Below are positions 62,409 through 64,000 of a DNA stretch of 64,000 bases, in pieces. The first letter of the stretch is position 1. The number at the start of each line of letters is the position of its first letter. Source of the DNA: Fischerella thermalis PCC 7521 (GTDB lineage Bacteria > Cyanobacteriota > Cyanobacteriia > Cyanobacteriales > Nostocaceae); assembly GCF_000317225.1 (NCBI RefSeq), contig NZ_AJLL01000035.1:1-64000 (forward strand), given 5' to 3'. A model generated the notes under the pieces. The model made no database searches and had not been told where the DNA came from. It worked only from the letters and a program-made list of their open reading frames with translations. Position numbers and translations under genes: made by a program.

Positions 62409-64000
62409 ATGAATTTATCTAGTTCCCGGGGCTTTGTAAAACTTCCTTTACGACTGATCTTAATAGTTCCCTTCGTAGTTCAAATTTCTACCTCTGTTGG
62501 TTTAGTCGGATATCTATCTTTTAAAAATGGGCAGAAAGCAGTCAACGAACTTGCTGATCAAGTAATGAACAAAACCAACAGCCTAGTCAATCAGCATTTG
62601 AATAGCTACCTAGCGATTCCCCATCAAATTAATCAAATGAACGCGGATGCTGTAAACACGGGGTTACTTGATTTACAAGACTTTGAACGTGCCGGAAAAT
62701 ACTTTTGGAAACAGATGCAGCTCTATAAAAATCTGGGCTATAACGGTTATGCTCTAGCTACAGGTCAAGGAGCTGGTTCTGGCAATTATCCAGGTAGTCA
62801 AGCTAGCACAATAGATTTATTTCCTAGAGCTGTTAATGGAGTTTCTAAGGTTTATTCCTACGCTACAGATGCTCAAGGGAACCGAACAAAACTACTTAGT
62901 ACATATGATTACAATATTTTTGCACAACCTTGGTATGTAAATACGGTAAAAGCTGGTAAACCAATTTGGAGTGGCGTTAATACTTGGGATGGTGAGGTTG
63001 GTTACATTGCTGCTTCTGCTGGCTATCCTATTTATGACAAAAATGGTAAATTAGTCGCTGTTTTTGGCATTGATTTACTGCTGTCGAATATCAGTGATTT
63101 TTTGCGGCAAATTCAGATAAACCAAAATGATAATGTTTTTATTATTGAGCGCAACGGTTTACTAGTTGCCAATTCCAGTAACCAAAAACCCTATGTGATA
63201 GTTAATCGTCAAACCAAACGATTGGCTGCAACTGATAGCCGTGATCCTCTAATTCAAGCTACTGCTAAGTATTTACAGCAACAGCTGGGAGACTTGCAGC
63301 AGATTCAAGATCAACAGCAGTTCACGTTTGATTTTAAGGGCGATCGCCAATTTGTCAAAGTTACTCCCTGGCGCGATCAATTTGGTTTGGACTGGCTTGT
63401 GGTTGTAACTATTCCCGAAGCTAATTTTATGGAACAAATCAACGCCAATACCCGTACTACAATCGCCTTGTGCTTGTTGACTTTGGTAGTAGCTTCGATA
63501 GTTGGAATTTATACATCTGGTTGGATTACTCAACCTATATTACAGTTGAGTCAGGCAAGTCAGGAAATTGCCAATGGAAAATTCAATCGCCTAGTGGAAG
63601 TCAAAGGAATCTCTGAGTTAGAAATTCTTGCTCAATCCTTTAACCACATGGGTAGACAGTTGCAAGAATCTTTTACAGCCTTAGAAACAGCCAACCAACA
63701 ATTAGAGAAGACTAACGCTGAACTCGAACAACGTGTAGAAGTACGCACAGCTGAACTGCAAGCAACAATTGCAGAACTGCACTACACCCAAGCGCAGATG
63801 GTGCAGAGTGAGAAAATGTCAGCTCTTGGTCAAATGGTGGCAGGAGTTGCCCATGAAATCAACAATCCAGTTAATTTTATTCACGGTAATATTACTTATG
63901 TAGAGGAATACACTCAGGATTTATTACACTTGGTGCAACTTTATCAAAAATATTTACCTGAACCACCTCTAGAAATTCAAGAGGCACTTGTAGCAATAGA
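62409..64000 (+). CDS. Sensor histidine kinase with Cache and HAMP domains (cut by window end)
   Basis: The first 530 residues of a two-component kinase. A membrane helix at about residues 14-36 (RLILIVPFVVQISTSVGLVG) leads to a periplasmic dCache domain (about 40-335: YNIFAQPWYVNTVKAG, VFGIDLLLSNISDFLRQIQ, GLDWLVVVTIPEANF). A second helix (about 350-372) and HAMP (GWITQPILQLSQASQEIANG) follow. After a coiled coil comes the HisKA box SEKMSALGQMVAGVAHEINN with the phospho-His. The ATPase part lies beyond the window. The Cache ligand is unknown; such kinases often sense amino acids or organic acids. Confidence 0.93.
   Translation, partial: MNLSSSRGFVKLPLRLILIVPFVVQISTSVGLVGYLSFKNGQKAVNELADQVMNKTNSLVNQHLNSYLAIPHQINQMNADAVNTGLLDLQDFERAGKYFWKQMQLYKNLGYNGYALATGQGAGSGNYPGSQASTIDLFPRAVNGVSKVYSYATDAQGNRTKLLSTYDYNIFAQPWYVNTVKAGKPIWSGVNTWDGEVGYIAASAGYPIYDKNGKLVAVFGIDLLLSNISDFLRQIQINQNDNVFIIERNGLLVANSSNQKPYVIVNRQTKRLAATDSRDPLIQATAKYLQQQLGDLQQIQDQQQFTFDFKGDRQFVKVTPWRDQFGLDWLVVVTIPEANFMEQINANTRTTIALCLLTLVVASIVGIYTSGWITQPILQLSQASQEIANGKFNRLVEVKGISELEILAQSFNHMGRQLQESFTALETANQQLEKTNAELEQRVEVRTAELQATIAELHYTQAQMVQSEKMSALGQMVAGVAHEINNPVNFIHGNITYVEEYTQDLLHLVQLYQKYLPEPPLEIQEALVAI

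Overview
The window is chromosomal DNA from a filamentous, probably heterocyst-forming (Nostocales-type) cyanobacterium. The evidence is the very frequent HIP1 octamer GCGATCGC, the short tandem heptamer-like repeats between genes, and typical cyanobacterial genes: ferredoxin-thioredoxin reductase catalytic chain, a CBS-CP12 fusion, Ftn2/ZipN (ARC6-like), a CYP120-like P450 and a cyanobacterial tRNA-Lys(UUU). I cannot name the species. No transposase, integrase, CRISPR array or cas1/cas2 gene is present.

Region 1 (0.08-12.0 kb) is the accessory part. A tightly packed minus-strand operon encodes a type III-A (Csm) CRISPR-Cas interference complex. In transcription order it reads csx3-AAA fusion, cas10/csm1, csm2, csm3, csm4, csm5, cas6, a CARF-HEPN RNase (Csx1/TIGR02221 type) and a short stand-alone CARF protein. 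Cas10 keeps the GGDD cyclase motif but has lost the HD nuclease motif. Three operon proteins are of kinds that bind or degrade cyclic oligoadenylate, so immunity here probably works mainly by second-messenger signalling. Upstream of csx3 lie a TATAAT box and a perfect CRP-type palindrome over the expected -35 region. On the other side of a 365-bp intergenic region rich in inverted repeats, a divergent pair encodes a WYL regulator (TIGR03985 type) and an HD hydrolase of the (p)ppGpp-hydrolase (MESH1/SpoT) type. A paralogue of the HD protein lies at 30.8-31.4 kb.

Region 2 (12-53 kb) is ordinary core genome in small units. It holds a LapA-like membrane protein, ubiX, RNase R, a putative Rad52-like protein, clpP, a DUF255 thioredoxin-domain protein, mobA, ilvN, an M20 amidohydrolase, bioD, a Ser/Thr kinase, prs, typA, two Uma2 nuclease-like genes, a PilT-type ATPase, a DUF58 protein, ftrC, a DUF309 gene, the LPS-export genes lptA-lptB-lptF, CBS-CP12, a P450, a fasciclin lipoprotein, class II fba, tRNA-Lys, a mutarotase, pdhA and ftn2. 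Short interspersed repeats crowd the spacers and sometimes enter gene ends or gene bodies.

Region 3 (53-64 kb) starts with an overlapping pair of unrecognised genes (an RHH-like DNA-binding protein and a partner). Upstream of the pair is an 830-bp AT-rich non-coding stretch with operator-like TGACA/TGTCA elements, tandem 20-bp repeats and inverted repeats, which looks plasmid-like. After that come glcF and glcE (glycolate oxidation), a pentapeptide-repeat protein, gene debris, an S41 protease, an IscS/NifS cysteine desulfurase, a HEAT-like fragment and a Cache-HAMP histidine kinase cut by the window end.
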